From Hyphomicrobiales bacterium (lineage in GTDB: Bacteria > Pseudomonadota > Alphaproteobacteria > Rhizobiales > Beijerinckiaceae), in the NCBI GenBank assembly GCA_016716745.1, contig JADJVD010000007.1, forward strand, positions 198,254-262,253: 64,000 bases of DNA, read 5' to 3'. Of the stretch, positions 57,735 through 64,000 are shown piece after piece (position 1 is the stretch's first letter; each line of letters opens with the position of its first letter). The notes under the pieces are model-generated. The model made no database searches. It was not told the origin of the DNA and saw nothing but the letters and a program-made list of their open reading frames with translations. Both the position numbers and the translations under genes were made by a program.

Positions 57735-58934
57735 TCAGGACTTGGAGAACAGCCGGCGGACCCAGCCGCCGGTCAGCTCCAGCCCGGCGTCGAGCGCGCG
57801 CCGCGGCAACGAGCCGGCCTCGACGTCCGCCGCCGCATGGAGCGGCAGGTCGAGCGCCAGACTTTGGCCTCGCCACACTTTCAAACGCGCCACCGCGCGA
57901 CCCTTCTCGACAGGCGGGATGAGCGGCCCTTCGTAGACGATCTTCGCCGTCAGGCGCTCGGTCGAGCCGCGCGGCGCCAGAATGCGCACGTCGCGCGGCG
58001 ACACCAGATCGACCGATCCGGTCGCCCCGCCGAACACCCGCGCCGCGCCGATGGTCTCGCCGGCGTTGAAGACAAGCCGTCCCTCGAAGGCGCGGAAACC
58101 CCATTGCAGCAGCTTGCGCGCTTCCTCGGCGCGGTCCTTGCCGGTCTTGAGCCCGTAGACGGCGAGGATGAGCCGTTGCCCGCCCTGCACCGCCGAGCCG
58201 ACCAGCCCAAAGCCGGATTCGTCAATGTTTCCAGTCTTCAGCCCGTCCGCGCCAATGTCCATTGTGAGGAGTGGGTTGCGGTTCAGCTGGCGGATCTTGC
58301 TCCAGGTGAACTCCTTCTCTCCAAAATATTGATAATATGTGGGATATGTCCTGATCACATGGGCCGCGAGGCGGGCCATCTCGCGGGCCGTGACGAGCTG
58401 GTTCGGGTCGGACTTGCCCCACGAATTGCGGAACGTCGACTTCATCAGCCCGAGCTCGCGCGCGCGCTTGGTCATGGCGTCGGCGAAGGCTTCCTCGGCG
58501 CCCGAATGGCCCTCGGCCAGCGCGATCGCGGCGTCGTTGCCGGACTGGATGACGAGGCCGCGGATCAGATCCTCGATCCGCACCCGCGAGTTGAGTGCCG
58601 CGAACATGCTCGATCCGCCGGCCGAGGCGCCGCCGCGCCGCCAGGCGTTCTCGGAGATCGTGAACTCGTCGTCGAGCTTCAGCCGGCCCGCCTGCAACTC
58701 CCGGAACACGAGTTCGGCGGTCATGATCTTGGCGGTCGAAGCCGGCGAGACCAGCGAGTCGGCGTCCTTCTCGAACAGAACGGCGCCGCTGTCGTAGTCG
58801 ACCAGGATCGCCTGCGGCGCGGCGGTCTGGAACGCCTGCCCCATCGCGCCCTCGCCCCAGACGAGCGCCGGCGCCAGCATGAACACCGCGGCGGCGAGCC
58901 GGCGGAAACCGCAATCAGCGTCTAGCTTCGGCAA
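57735..58934 (-). CDS. D-alanyl-D-alanine carboxypeptidase (PBP5/6-type, DacF/DacC family)
   Basis: Trims the terminal D-Ala of peptidoglycan in the periplasm. 399 residues: a signal peptide ([17 protein letters not shown]), then the penicillin-binding motifs SxxK in [10 protein letters not shown], SxN in [11 protein letters not shown] and KTG in [10 protein letters not shown], followed by the C-terminal beta domain of class A low-mass PBPs and an amphipathic tail (VRRLFSKS). The ATG at 58934 gives a plausible signal peptide. A short AT-richer stretch at about 58230-58350 encodes the conserved [11 protein letters not shown] region and is not foreign. Confidence 0.93.
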   Translation of the reverse strand: MPKLDADCGFRRLAAAVFMLAPALVWGEGAMGQAFQTAAPQAILVDYDSGAVLFEKDADSLVSPASTAKIMTAELVFRELQAGRLKLDDEFTISENAWRRGGASAGGSSMFAALNSRVRIEDLIRGLVIQSGNDAAIALAEGHSGAEEAFADAMTKRARELGLMKSTFRNSWGKSDPNQLVTAREMARLAAHVIRTYPTYYQYFGEKEFTWSKIRQLNRNPLLTMDIGADGLKTGNIDESGFGLVGSAVQGGQRLILAVYGLKTGKDRAEEARKLLQWGFRAFEGRLVFNAGETIGAARVFGGATGSVDLVSPRDVRILAPRGSTERLTAKIVYEGPLIPPVEKGRAVARLKVWRGQSLALDLPLHAAADVEAGSLPRRALDAGLELTGGWVRRLFSKS

Positions 58935-59021
58935 AACAAACCCTCGTCCGGCTTCGTGGCCAGACTATCTGCACACGCAGGGTCTGCAAAGCAACGTGTG
59001 AGCCGCGTTCAACTCAACCGC

Positions 59022-60113
59022 TTACTTGGACGCAGAGCTGGGTCCGAACCGCCGGTGCGACACGCCGACGAACGGACCGCCCCGCTCGAACCGCGCGGCG
59101 AGCGAGGACTCCGGGGCGAAATAGACGGCCGAGGCCTGACGCGGCGCGGGCCGCGGCGGCCCGGCCGAAATCAGCGAGCCCGCGCCGGGGATGGTCGCCA
59201 GATCGAACGGCCGCGCCGGCGGCAACGGCGCCGTCTGCGGCAACGGCGCTGTCTGCGGAAGAGGCGCATAGCCGGCGGCGCCGGCGACGGGCGCCGTCGC
59301 GGCCGCGATCGTCGTGGTCTGGAGCGCCGGCTGCGGACGCGGCGCGGCGAGCGCGGGCGTCGCGGCGACAGGAAGAGGCGCTGGCTCGGGACGCGGCGCG
59401 CGCGGCGCCGGAGCGACCGGCTCGGCCTCCGCCACCATCGTCGTCGCCGGCGAGGAGTAGCCGTCGAGCTGGGCCGGCCCGTCCGTGCGCAGCGTGGCGA
59501 CCAGCTTGCGGTCGTCCGAGCCGTCGAGCCCGGCCTTGCCGAGATAGTCGATCTTCACCCGCGCCGTGCCGAGATGCTTGAACTGCAACAGTTCGGCGAC
59601 GCGCTGCGACATGTCCATGATGCGCCCGCCGTGATACGGGCCGCGATCGTTGACGCGCACCACCATCGAGCGGTTGTTGGCGAGATTGGTGACGCGCACA
59701 TAGCTTGGCAGCGGCATGGTCGGATGCGCGGCGGTGATCGACGACATGTCGTAGATCTCGCCATTCGCCGTGCGCCGGCCGTGGAAGGCGCCGCCATACC
59801 AGGAGGCCATGCCGGTGGCGCTGTAGCTGCTGGATTTCTCGGCCGGATAGTAGGTCTTTCCGGCGATGGTGTAGGGCCGGCCGACGAGATATTTGCCGCC
59901 GCCCTTGGGCACGGCCTGCCCGTCCTGCACGACGCGCGGACTGGCCGCGCCGTATTTCGCTGTCGAGAAATATTCTTTCGACCGGCCGCCGCCGGCGGTC
60001 TGCGTCGGCGCCTGCGCGCAGGCGGCCAACAGCGCCACGCTGGCGGACGCCGTCAACAGACGGGCGAGAACAACGGCTCGACGCGCGCGCGGCGCGTGAT
60101 CAGACTCTGACAT
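59022..60113 (-). CDS. rlpA: Septal-ring lytic transglycosylase RlpA-like lipoprotein
   Basis: An outer-membrane lipoprotein with a double-psi beta-barrel that cleaves naked glycan strands. The 363-residue frame from ATG 60113 has a lipoprotein signal (LLTASASVALLAACA, lipid Cys at residue 32). GMASWYGGAFHGRRTANGE and VVRVNDRGPYHGGRIMD are the core barrel with its catalytic Asp. The C-terminal third is Ala/Pro-rich, with a tandem TAPLPQ repeat, and lacks a SPOR domain. A longer start at 60152 is less likely. Confidence 0.92.
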   Translation of the reverse strand: MSESDHAPRARRAVVLARLLTASASVALLAACAQAPTQTAGGGRSKEYFSTAKYGAASPRVVQDGQAVPKGGGKYLVGRPYTIAGKTYYPAEKSSSYSATGMASWYGGAFHGRRTANGEIYDMSSITAAHPTMPLPSYVRVTNLANNRSMVVRVNDRGPYHGGRIMDMSQRVAELLQFKHLGTARVKIDYLGKAGLDGSDDRKLVATLRTDGPAQLDGYSSPATTMVAEAEPVAPAPRAPRPEPAPLPVAATPALAAPRPQPALQTTTIAAATAPVAGAAGYAPLPQTAPLPQTAPLPPARPFDLATIPGAGSLISAGPPRPAPRQASAVYFAPESSLAARFERGGPFVGVSHRRFGPSSASK

Positions 60114-60538
60114 GGGCAAGCACGCGACACTCGAACTCGAAACCGACCGCATGGGCCCCCGCCTCCCGAGCTCGCCCGCCGACGAAAGCCATGCGGGGCG
60201 ACGATGCCGAAATCGTGCTTACCAGCCTCTTAAAGGAAGGCCGACATTTTGCAAAATTGGTGAACGGCCGTCACAGATTGCGAAACGACGCCCCACCCCG
60301 CACCCGATGCCCGCCCACTACGGCGCGATTGCGGCGACCGCCGGCGCCGGATCGCCGCAGGAGGGCGATGGCGGAAGGAAGTCGTCACCTCGCTGACGAG
60401 GGCATGGAAGCTTGGCCTCGATCGCGCGGCGCTCTGGCCCTCCCGCTCTACGCATTTTCCGACGTACCGATTGAACGGGTTTGGGAAAAGGTTCCGTTGT
60501 TCTGAAATCAGTCGGGACTCGCGCCAAAACACCCGTCT
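60114..60538. other. 425-base region upstream of rlpA without a gene
   Basis: I see no supported gene. Reading frames here are short and inconsistent. It should contain the rlpA promoter (minus strand); an AT-richer patch at about 60226-60262 is the best candidate. Composition falls sharply just beyond 60500, where the AT-rich islet starts. Confidence 0.45.
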
Positions 60539-61819
60539 TTAGCTCAAATTTCGAATGCGCGGTTCGATTCGCTCTGGGACATTATAGGCTTGAATTGTGA
60601 TTACAATCTCGCGGTTTGCGTCATCTTTGTGCCCAAATAAGTACGTCCAACTACTCTCTGATCTCTGTTTTAATAACTTCTTGCAGTTTGGATGCGCGGG
60701 CGTGCTAGCTACAATCTTTTCCAATACGCCCGTGAATTCCTTGTTCCTGCTAAACATTAATACGGCGGCTTTTGTATCTCTCCAACTTAGATACGACAAA
60801 ATTTGATCTAAAGTTTCAATATACCCCTTCTCTCCGGTCCAAAATTTGCACTCACCAATAAAGATATTTCTACCGTCATTCTTGATTAGAATGTCCGTTT
60901 TTCCTTCGTAATTGAACGTTTCGCCTGTTGCGTCACCAGAAAATTGTCCGTTCAATTGAACAAGAAAATGTGTCCTCAAACTTTCCTCATCAATATTTCG
61001 AAATGCTCCGGGACTTAACTCCATCACTTTAACCATATTCTCTAATACTTTGAGAATATGTTCGTAATCTTCATCAGTCAGCGTTGGCTCCGGCTTATAA
61101 GGCACTCGCGATGCGACGGGCTTAGGGACCGCTGGACGAAGGCTTTGTCGAACCAAAGGAGCGGCAAAAGTTTCGGCAGTGCCGGGGCGTTGCTTCATTT
61201 TGAAGCCTAAGCCTGCGACAAGCGATCTGTCTTTGAGTAGCTTGTCTTTGCGACGATCAATGGCTTGAGTCGCTACAGCTTCTAAGCTTTTATTATAAAT
61301 TCTAGCATCACCTTCGAGCCACGATAGGTACTGCCTAATCGAGGCAATCGTGCGGTCGATCTCTTGCTTTACGCTATCCGCCGTTAGCCCTGCGCCAGCA
61401 ACAGAAAACGTCAACACTCCATCGCCGACATGCGCGCGCGGTTTATTTGAATTGCTCGTCGAAGGTTGAATATTGAAACCTACCGTTTGGCCGCTGAAAG
61501 GTATTTCAACGTCGACACTTGTACCTGATATATAGAATGGGCGTGAACGATCATTAATAAGCCGCGTCCAATCTTGGCTAACATCAATTTTTGTTTCACG
61601 TTGCGCAACAACCAATTCTTCTGGATAAATTTTAGGAACGTCAAAGTGATACTCAGACACCAAGTGCGCTACGAGATCGGCCGTTGACGTGTTTAGCAAT
61701 TCATCGCCATTGATAGAATCAATGGCCGATGTAAGCGCCTTGATCCACCCCTCCTGCATGGCGAACCAATCACCCTTGTGAAAAAGCAAATCGTGAAGTT
61801 CCGAACCATACCCGTACAT
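60539..61819 (-). CDS. PD-(D/E)XK nuclease-like protein in an AT-rich islet (possible acquired defence gene)
   Basis: A 426-residue protein, much richer in A/T than anything nearby. The C-terminal 150 residues are a restriction-endonuclease-like domain: an acidic helix (E278/E279 in NIDEESLRTHF), D309 in GKTDILI, E323-C324-K325 in FIGECKFW (motif D-x13-ExK) and LDQILSYLSW with a QxxxY-type Q339/Y343. The N-terminal 230 residues are hydrophilic with no recognised domain, joined by a Pro-rich linker (about 220-246). ATG 61819 has GAGG five bases upstream; reading further upstream passes into the tRNA. It lies directly 3' of tRNA-Ser with no integrase. The likely role is a stand-alone nuclease acting on DNA; anti-phage function is inference. 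Confidence 0.78.
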   Translation of the reverse strand: MYGYGSELHDLLFHKGDWFAMQEGWIKALTSAIDSINGDELLNTSTADLVAHLVSEYHFDVPKIYPEELVVAQRETKIDVSQDWTRLINDRSRPFYISGTSVDVEIPFSGQTVGFNIQPSTSNSNKPRAHVGDGVLTFSVAGAGLTADSVKQEIDRTIASIRQYLSWLEGDARIYNKSLEAVATQAIDRRKDKLLKDRSLVAGLGFKMKQRPGTAETFAAPLVRQSLRPAVPKPVASRVPYKPEPTLTDEDYEHILKVLENMVKVMELSPGAFRNIDEESLRTHFLVQLNGQFSGDATGETFNYEGKTDILIKNDGRNIFIGECKFWTGEKGYIETLDQILSYLSWRDTKAAVLMFSRNKEFTGVLEKIVASTPAHPNCKKLLKQRSESSWTYLFGHKDDANREIVITIQAYNVPERIEPRIRNLS

Positions 61820-61987
61820 TTGCGCCTCATAATTCAAGAGGAAATTGTGCTCGGACTCTACTGCGTGAGATCTCCAATGGAAACCAAATTTGCCGAAATA
61901 GCGGGTCGCAATCACCAGAAAAACATTGGCCGTGCATTGTTGCTGATTCTTAGAAATAAAATATAAATTAATAAAAGCAAGATGATC

Positions 61988-62077
61988 TGGCGGAAGGGGT
62001 GGGATTCGAACCCACGGTGGACTTGCGCCCACGCCGGTTTTCAAGACCGGTGCCTTAAACCGCTCGGCCACCCTTCC
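61988..62077 (-). tRNA. tRNA-Ser (anticodon UGA)
   Basis: The minus strand folds as a 90-base class II tRNA: 5' stem GGAAGGG (complement of 62071-62077), anticodon UGA at 62041-62043 in a CUUGAAA loop, an extended variable arm, T-loop GGTTCGAATCC and an encoded CCA (complement of 61988-61990). The AT-rich islet begins immediately after its 3' end. Confidence 0.97.
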
Positions 62078-62166
62078 CTGCGCCGCGGCGCGCGCGTGAC
62101 GGACAAGGCCAGAGCGCGTCGGCGAATGCAAGGGCGCGAACGCCGCGCGCGGCCCGGCCCCTCGCG

Positions 62167-62760
62167 CGCGCTCGCAACGTGCACAAATCCTTCGGCGACA
62201 ACGAGGCGCCGAAGGGCGTCGACCTCGACGCGCCGGCCGGCGCGGTCGTCGTCATGCTCGGCCCGTCCGGCTCGGGCAAATCGACCTTCCTGCGCAGCAT
62301 CAACCAGCTCGAGAAGATGGATCGCGGCTCCATCGAGGTCGGCGACGAACAGATGGGCGACCGGCTGCGCGGCGACCATCTCGTTCCGCCGCCCGAACGC
62401 ATGGTCGCCCGCCGGCGCAGCCGCATCGGCATGGTGTTCCAGCAGCTCAGCCCCCACCCGCATCGACGGGACCGAGAACGTCATCGAGGCGCCGGTCGGC
62501 GCGCATGGGCGCCCGCGCGCGGAGGCGGTGGCGGAGGCGCGGGCGTTGCTCGCCCGCCTCGGCCTGCCTGACAAGGCGGACGCCGATCCGCGCCAGCTCT
62601 CCGGCGGCCGGCAGCAGCGCGTCGCCATCGCCCGCGCGCTGGCGAGCAAGCCGCAACTGATTCTGTTCGACGAGCCGACATCCGCGCTCGATCCCGAACT
62701 CGTCAGCGAGGCGCTGGTCGCCCGCGCACCCGCGCCTTCCTGTCGCGATTCATCGCCTGA
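62167..62760 (+). pseudogene. Decayed amino-acid ABC transporter ATPase (GlnQ/AapP type)
   Basis: Sequence from about 62167 gives [14 protein letters not shown], lacking only the first few residues and any start codon, then Walker [20 protein letters not shown] and IGMVFQQ. At about 62460 the frame shifts; the next frame carries [28 protein letters not shown] and [20 protein letters not shown]. After that about 75 residues (switch His region and following) are missing and a third frame supplies the family's usual ending, [10 protein letters not shown], with TGA at 62758-62760. Two frame changes and an internal deletion in GC-typical DNA indicate true decay. No permease or binding-protein gene is adjacent. 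Confidence 0.85.
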
Positions 62761-62814
62761 GGCGGAGCGACGCGCCGGCGGACCGTCGTGCTGCGGTCAA
62801 ACCTTGAAAAGCAA

Positions 62815-62890
62815 TGGTGCCCAGGGGCGGGATCGAACCACCGACACTGCGATTTTCAGTCGCATGCTCTACCAACTGAGCTACCTGGGC
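62815..62890 (-). tRNA. tRNA-Phe (anticodon GAA)
   Basis: A 76-base cloverleaf on the minus strand: GCCCAGGTAGCTCAGTTGG at the 5' end, anticodon GAA (complement of 62855-62857), GGTTCGATCCC in the T-arm and an encoded CCA (complement of 62815-62817). Its location downstream of maf-yacG is normal for Rhizobiales. Confidence 0.98.
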
Positions 62891-63056
62891 GTCCGTGGCG
62901 CGAGGCGCTGCGGAACGGCGTGGTTCATAGCGAGGCGGGCGCCCCTTGTCCAGCCTCGCGCGCTGGATTTGACGCGCCGTTCCGCGCGCGCGAAGCCTCG
63001 ACCCGCGAGCGCGCGCATGATCCAAGTCGCGTCCCGGATTATCGCGGGCGAACACG

Positions 63057-63305
63057 ATGGCCGAGGATGACGGGCGCAGGTTTCAGGACGTCGCGCGGGC
63101 GGCCGCCTTCGCCGCGATCGCGCTGTTTTCGGCGGGCGCGGCGCTGCACGGCGCGGCGACGGGAACGATTCGCGTCGCCCGCTCGATGAGCGCGGCCTTC
63201 GCCGATCAGCCCGCGTTCTTCCTGCTTGTTCTGGGAGTCCATCTCGCCGTGGCGGCGCTCTTCGGTCTGCTCGCCTGGCGCGCCTTCGCCGGGATGCGGC
63301 GTTGA
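63057..63305 (+). CDS. Small two-helix membrane protein
   Basis: An 82-residue frame from ATG 63057 to TGA 63305. Two hydrophobic segments ([20 protein letters not shown] and [20 protein letters not shown]) flank a short charged loop; the protein would sit in the inner membrane. No family is recognised. It is convergent with yacG (15-base gap). The coding call depends on composition and hydrophobic pattern. Confidence 0.55.
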   Translation: MAEDDGRRFQDVARAAAFAAIALFSAGAALHGAATGTIRVARSMSAAFADQPAFFLLVLGVHLAVAALFGLLAWRAFAGMRR

Positions 63306-63320
63306 CGCGTGCGCCCGGCC

Positions 63321-63551
63321 TCAGTGCGGCCGGCGCACGGGCGGAACGGCCTCGTCCATGCCCGCCCCGCCGTCGGGCGTCTCGCCGTCCTCGTCGGACT
63401 CGGGCGTCACGGGAATCGCGTAACGCCCGCCCAGCCAGCGGCCGAGGTCGATGTCGGCGCAACGCTTCGAGCAGAACGGGCGATAGGCCGGCTCGCGCGG
63501 CTTGCCGCAGATCGGGCAGGCGCCGCCCGGCGCGCGCTTGCGCTCGGCCAT
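63321..63551 (-). CDS. yacG: DNA gyrase inhibitor YacG (zinc protein)
   Basis: A 76-residue zinc-binding protein. The four ligands appear as CPICGK near the start and [15 protein letters not shown], the family signature; the tail is acidic and unstructured. In E. coli YacG binds GyrB and inhibits gyrase. The ATG at 63551 follows the maf stop by one base, so the genes are cotranscribed. Confidence 0.95.
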   Translation of the reverse strand: MAERKRAPGGACPICGKPREPAYRPFCSKRCADIDLGRWLGGRYAIPVTPESDEDGETPDGGAGMDEAVPPVRRPH

Positions 63552-63552
63552 C

Positions 63553-64000
63553 TCAGCCCCGCGCCGACCACATCAGATGCATCGGATAGCCCTCGCCGAC
63601 GAGGAGCTGCGCGGTCTCGGCGAGCGGCAGGCCGACGATCGAGGAGTAGGAGCCGACGATCTTCACCGCGAAGGCGCCCGCCAACCCCTGCACGGCGTAG
63701 CCGCCGGCCTTGCCGCGCCATTCGAGCGAGGCGAGATAGGCCTCGATCTCGGTCGTCGACAGACGCTTGAAGCGCACCCGCGTCTCAACAAGGCGATGGC
63801 GCAGCGCGCCCTTCGGCGTCACCAGCGCGACGCCCGTGTAAACGCGATGCGCCCTGCCCGACAGCAGCCGCAGACAGGCGGACGCCTCGTCCGACACCTC
63901 GCATTTGGGCAGGATGCGGCGGCCGACGCTGACCACCGTGTCGGCGGCGAGAATATAGGCGCCGGCCAGATCCGGGCGCCGCGCGACGATGGCGGCGGCC
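63553..64000 (-). CDS. maf: Maf-like nucleotide pyrophosphatase, 5' end cut by window
   Basis: Removes non-canonical (methylated) nucleotides by pyrophosphate hydrolysis. Reading from the right edge, the frame gives [20 protein letters not shown], whose ADTVV is the family's catalytic Asp block, then HRVYTGVAL and [20 protein letters not shown], the usual GxYxIQG-type block, and IVGLPLAET. The start and the SxxR motif of the N-terminus lie beyond base 64000. The stop TGA is at 63553-63555, next to yacG. Confidence 0.93.
   Translation of the reverse strand, partial: AAAIVARRPDLAGAYILAADTVVSVGRRILPKCEVSDEASACLRLLSGRAHRVYTGVALVTPKGALRHRLVETRVRFKRLSTTEIEAYLASLEWRGKAGGYAVQGLAGAFAVKIVGSYSSIVGLPLAETAQLLVGEGYPMHLMWSARG

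Noticed and set aside
58230..58350. AT-richer patch inside the carboxypeptidase gene as a sign of insertion
   Set aside because: It encodes conserved family residues in an unbroken frame and includes part of the active-site region.
60480..60570. Direct repeat of the tRNA-Ser 3' end as the left attachment site of the AT-rich islet
   Set aside because: I looked for a copy of the tRNA 3' sequence near the composition boundary and found none; no integrase is present either.
60539..62131. A 530-residue start for the nuclease-like protein
   Set aside because: The extra N-terminus would be translated from the tRNA-Ser gene; a good ribosome-binding site precedes the ATG at 61819.

Overview
The window is a chromosomal segment of a high-GC alphaproteobacterium, most likely of the Hyphomicrobiales (Rhizobiales). 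This rests on gene order and gene content known from that order: ntrY-ntrX-dat-hfq-hflX next to mazG; maf-yacG-tRNA-Phe; recG and sdhE-mfd divergently arranged; cysS-GNAT-cimA; proS-lolC-lolD; dacF-tmk-holB-metG-tatD-MBL hydrolase; a DUF2865 protein, an IalB-family protein and a short (440-residue) ProRS. I cannot name the genus. Most of the window is ordinary core genome, densely packed, with several start/stop overlaps of the ATGA/GTGA type.

Layout. 1-9941: ppx (cut by the window edge), a PepSY membrane protein, a secreted hypothetical protein, rimO, a membrane hypothetical protein, then an AEC transporter and a CoA-transferase; intergenic repeats sit at 1533-1819, 2950-3057 and 4411-4630. 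9993-18029: nadE, gltX, DUF2865, cimA, GNAT and cysS; gltX, cimA and cysS are each interrupted. 18323-28350: small secreted and membrane proteins, creA, a LOG-family hydrolase, a LysM protein, an Atm1-type exporter, an AT-rich remnant of an HhH-GPD DNA glycosylase, a VOC protein, proS and lolCD. 28355-41958: PilZ, GNAT-recG, three small envelope proteins, sdhE, mfd, a degenerate AMP-binding protein, a peptide-binding protein, IalB and hspQ. 42202-51830: CoA-ester lyase, ntrYX, dat, hfq, hflX, ybaN-like, mazG and a double cold-shock protein. 52536-60113: one leftward series MBL-tatD-metG-holB-tmk-dacF-rlpA. 60539-64000: an AT-rich islet carrying a PD-(D/E)XK nuclease-like gene beside tRNA-Ser(UGA), a decayed amino-acid ABC ATPase pseudogene, tRNA-Phe(GAA), yacG and maf (cut by the edge).

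Most unusual points: (i) the 426-residue PD-(D/E)XK protein in low-GC DNA directly 3' of a tRNA-Ser gene, a candidate acquired defence or DNA-processing gene; (ii) a gltX reading frame that has lost the whole KMSKS-loop segment plus the frame; (iii) single-base frame breaks in cimA, cysS and two other genes, which may be sequencing error or true decay; (iv) a truncated HhH-GPD glycosylase in a second AT-rich islet; (v) a 22-base palindromic module occurring three times, twice forming an inverted repeat that encodes the Mfd C-terminus. I saw no CRISPR array, insertion sequence, integrase, phage gene or rRNA.
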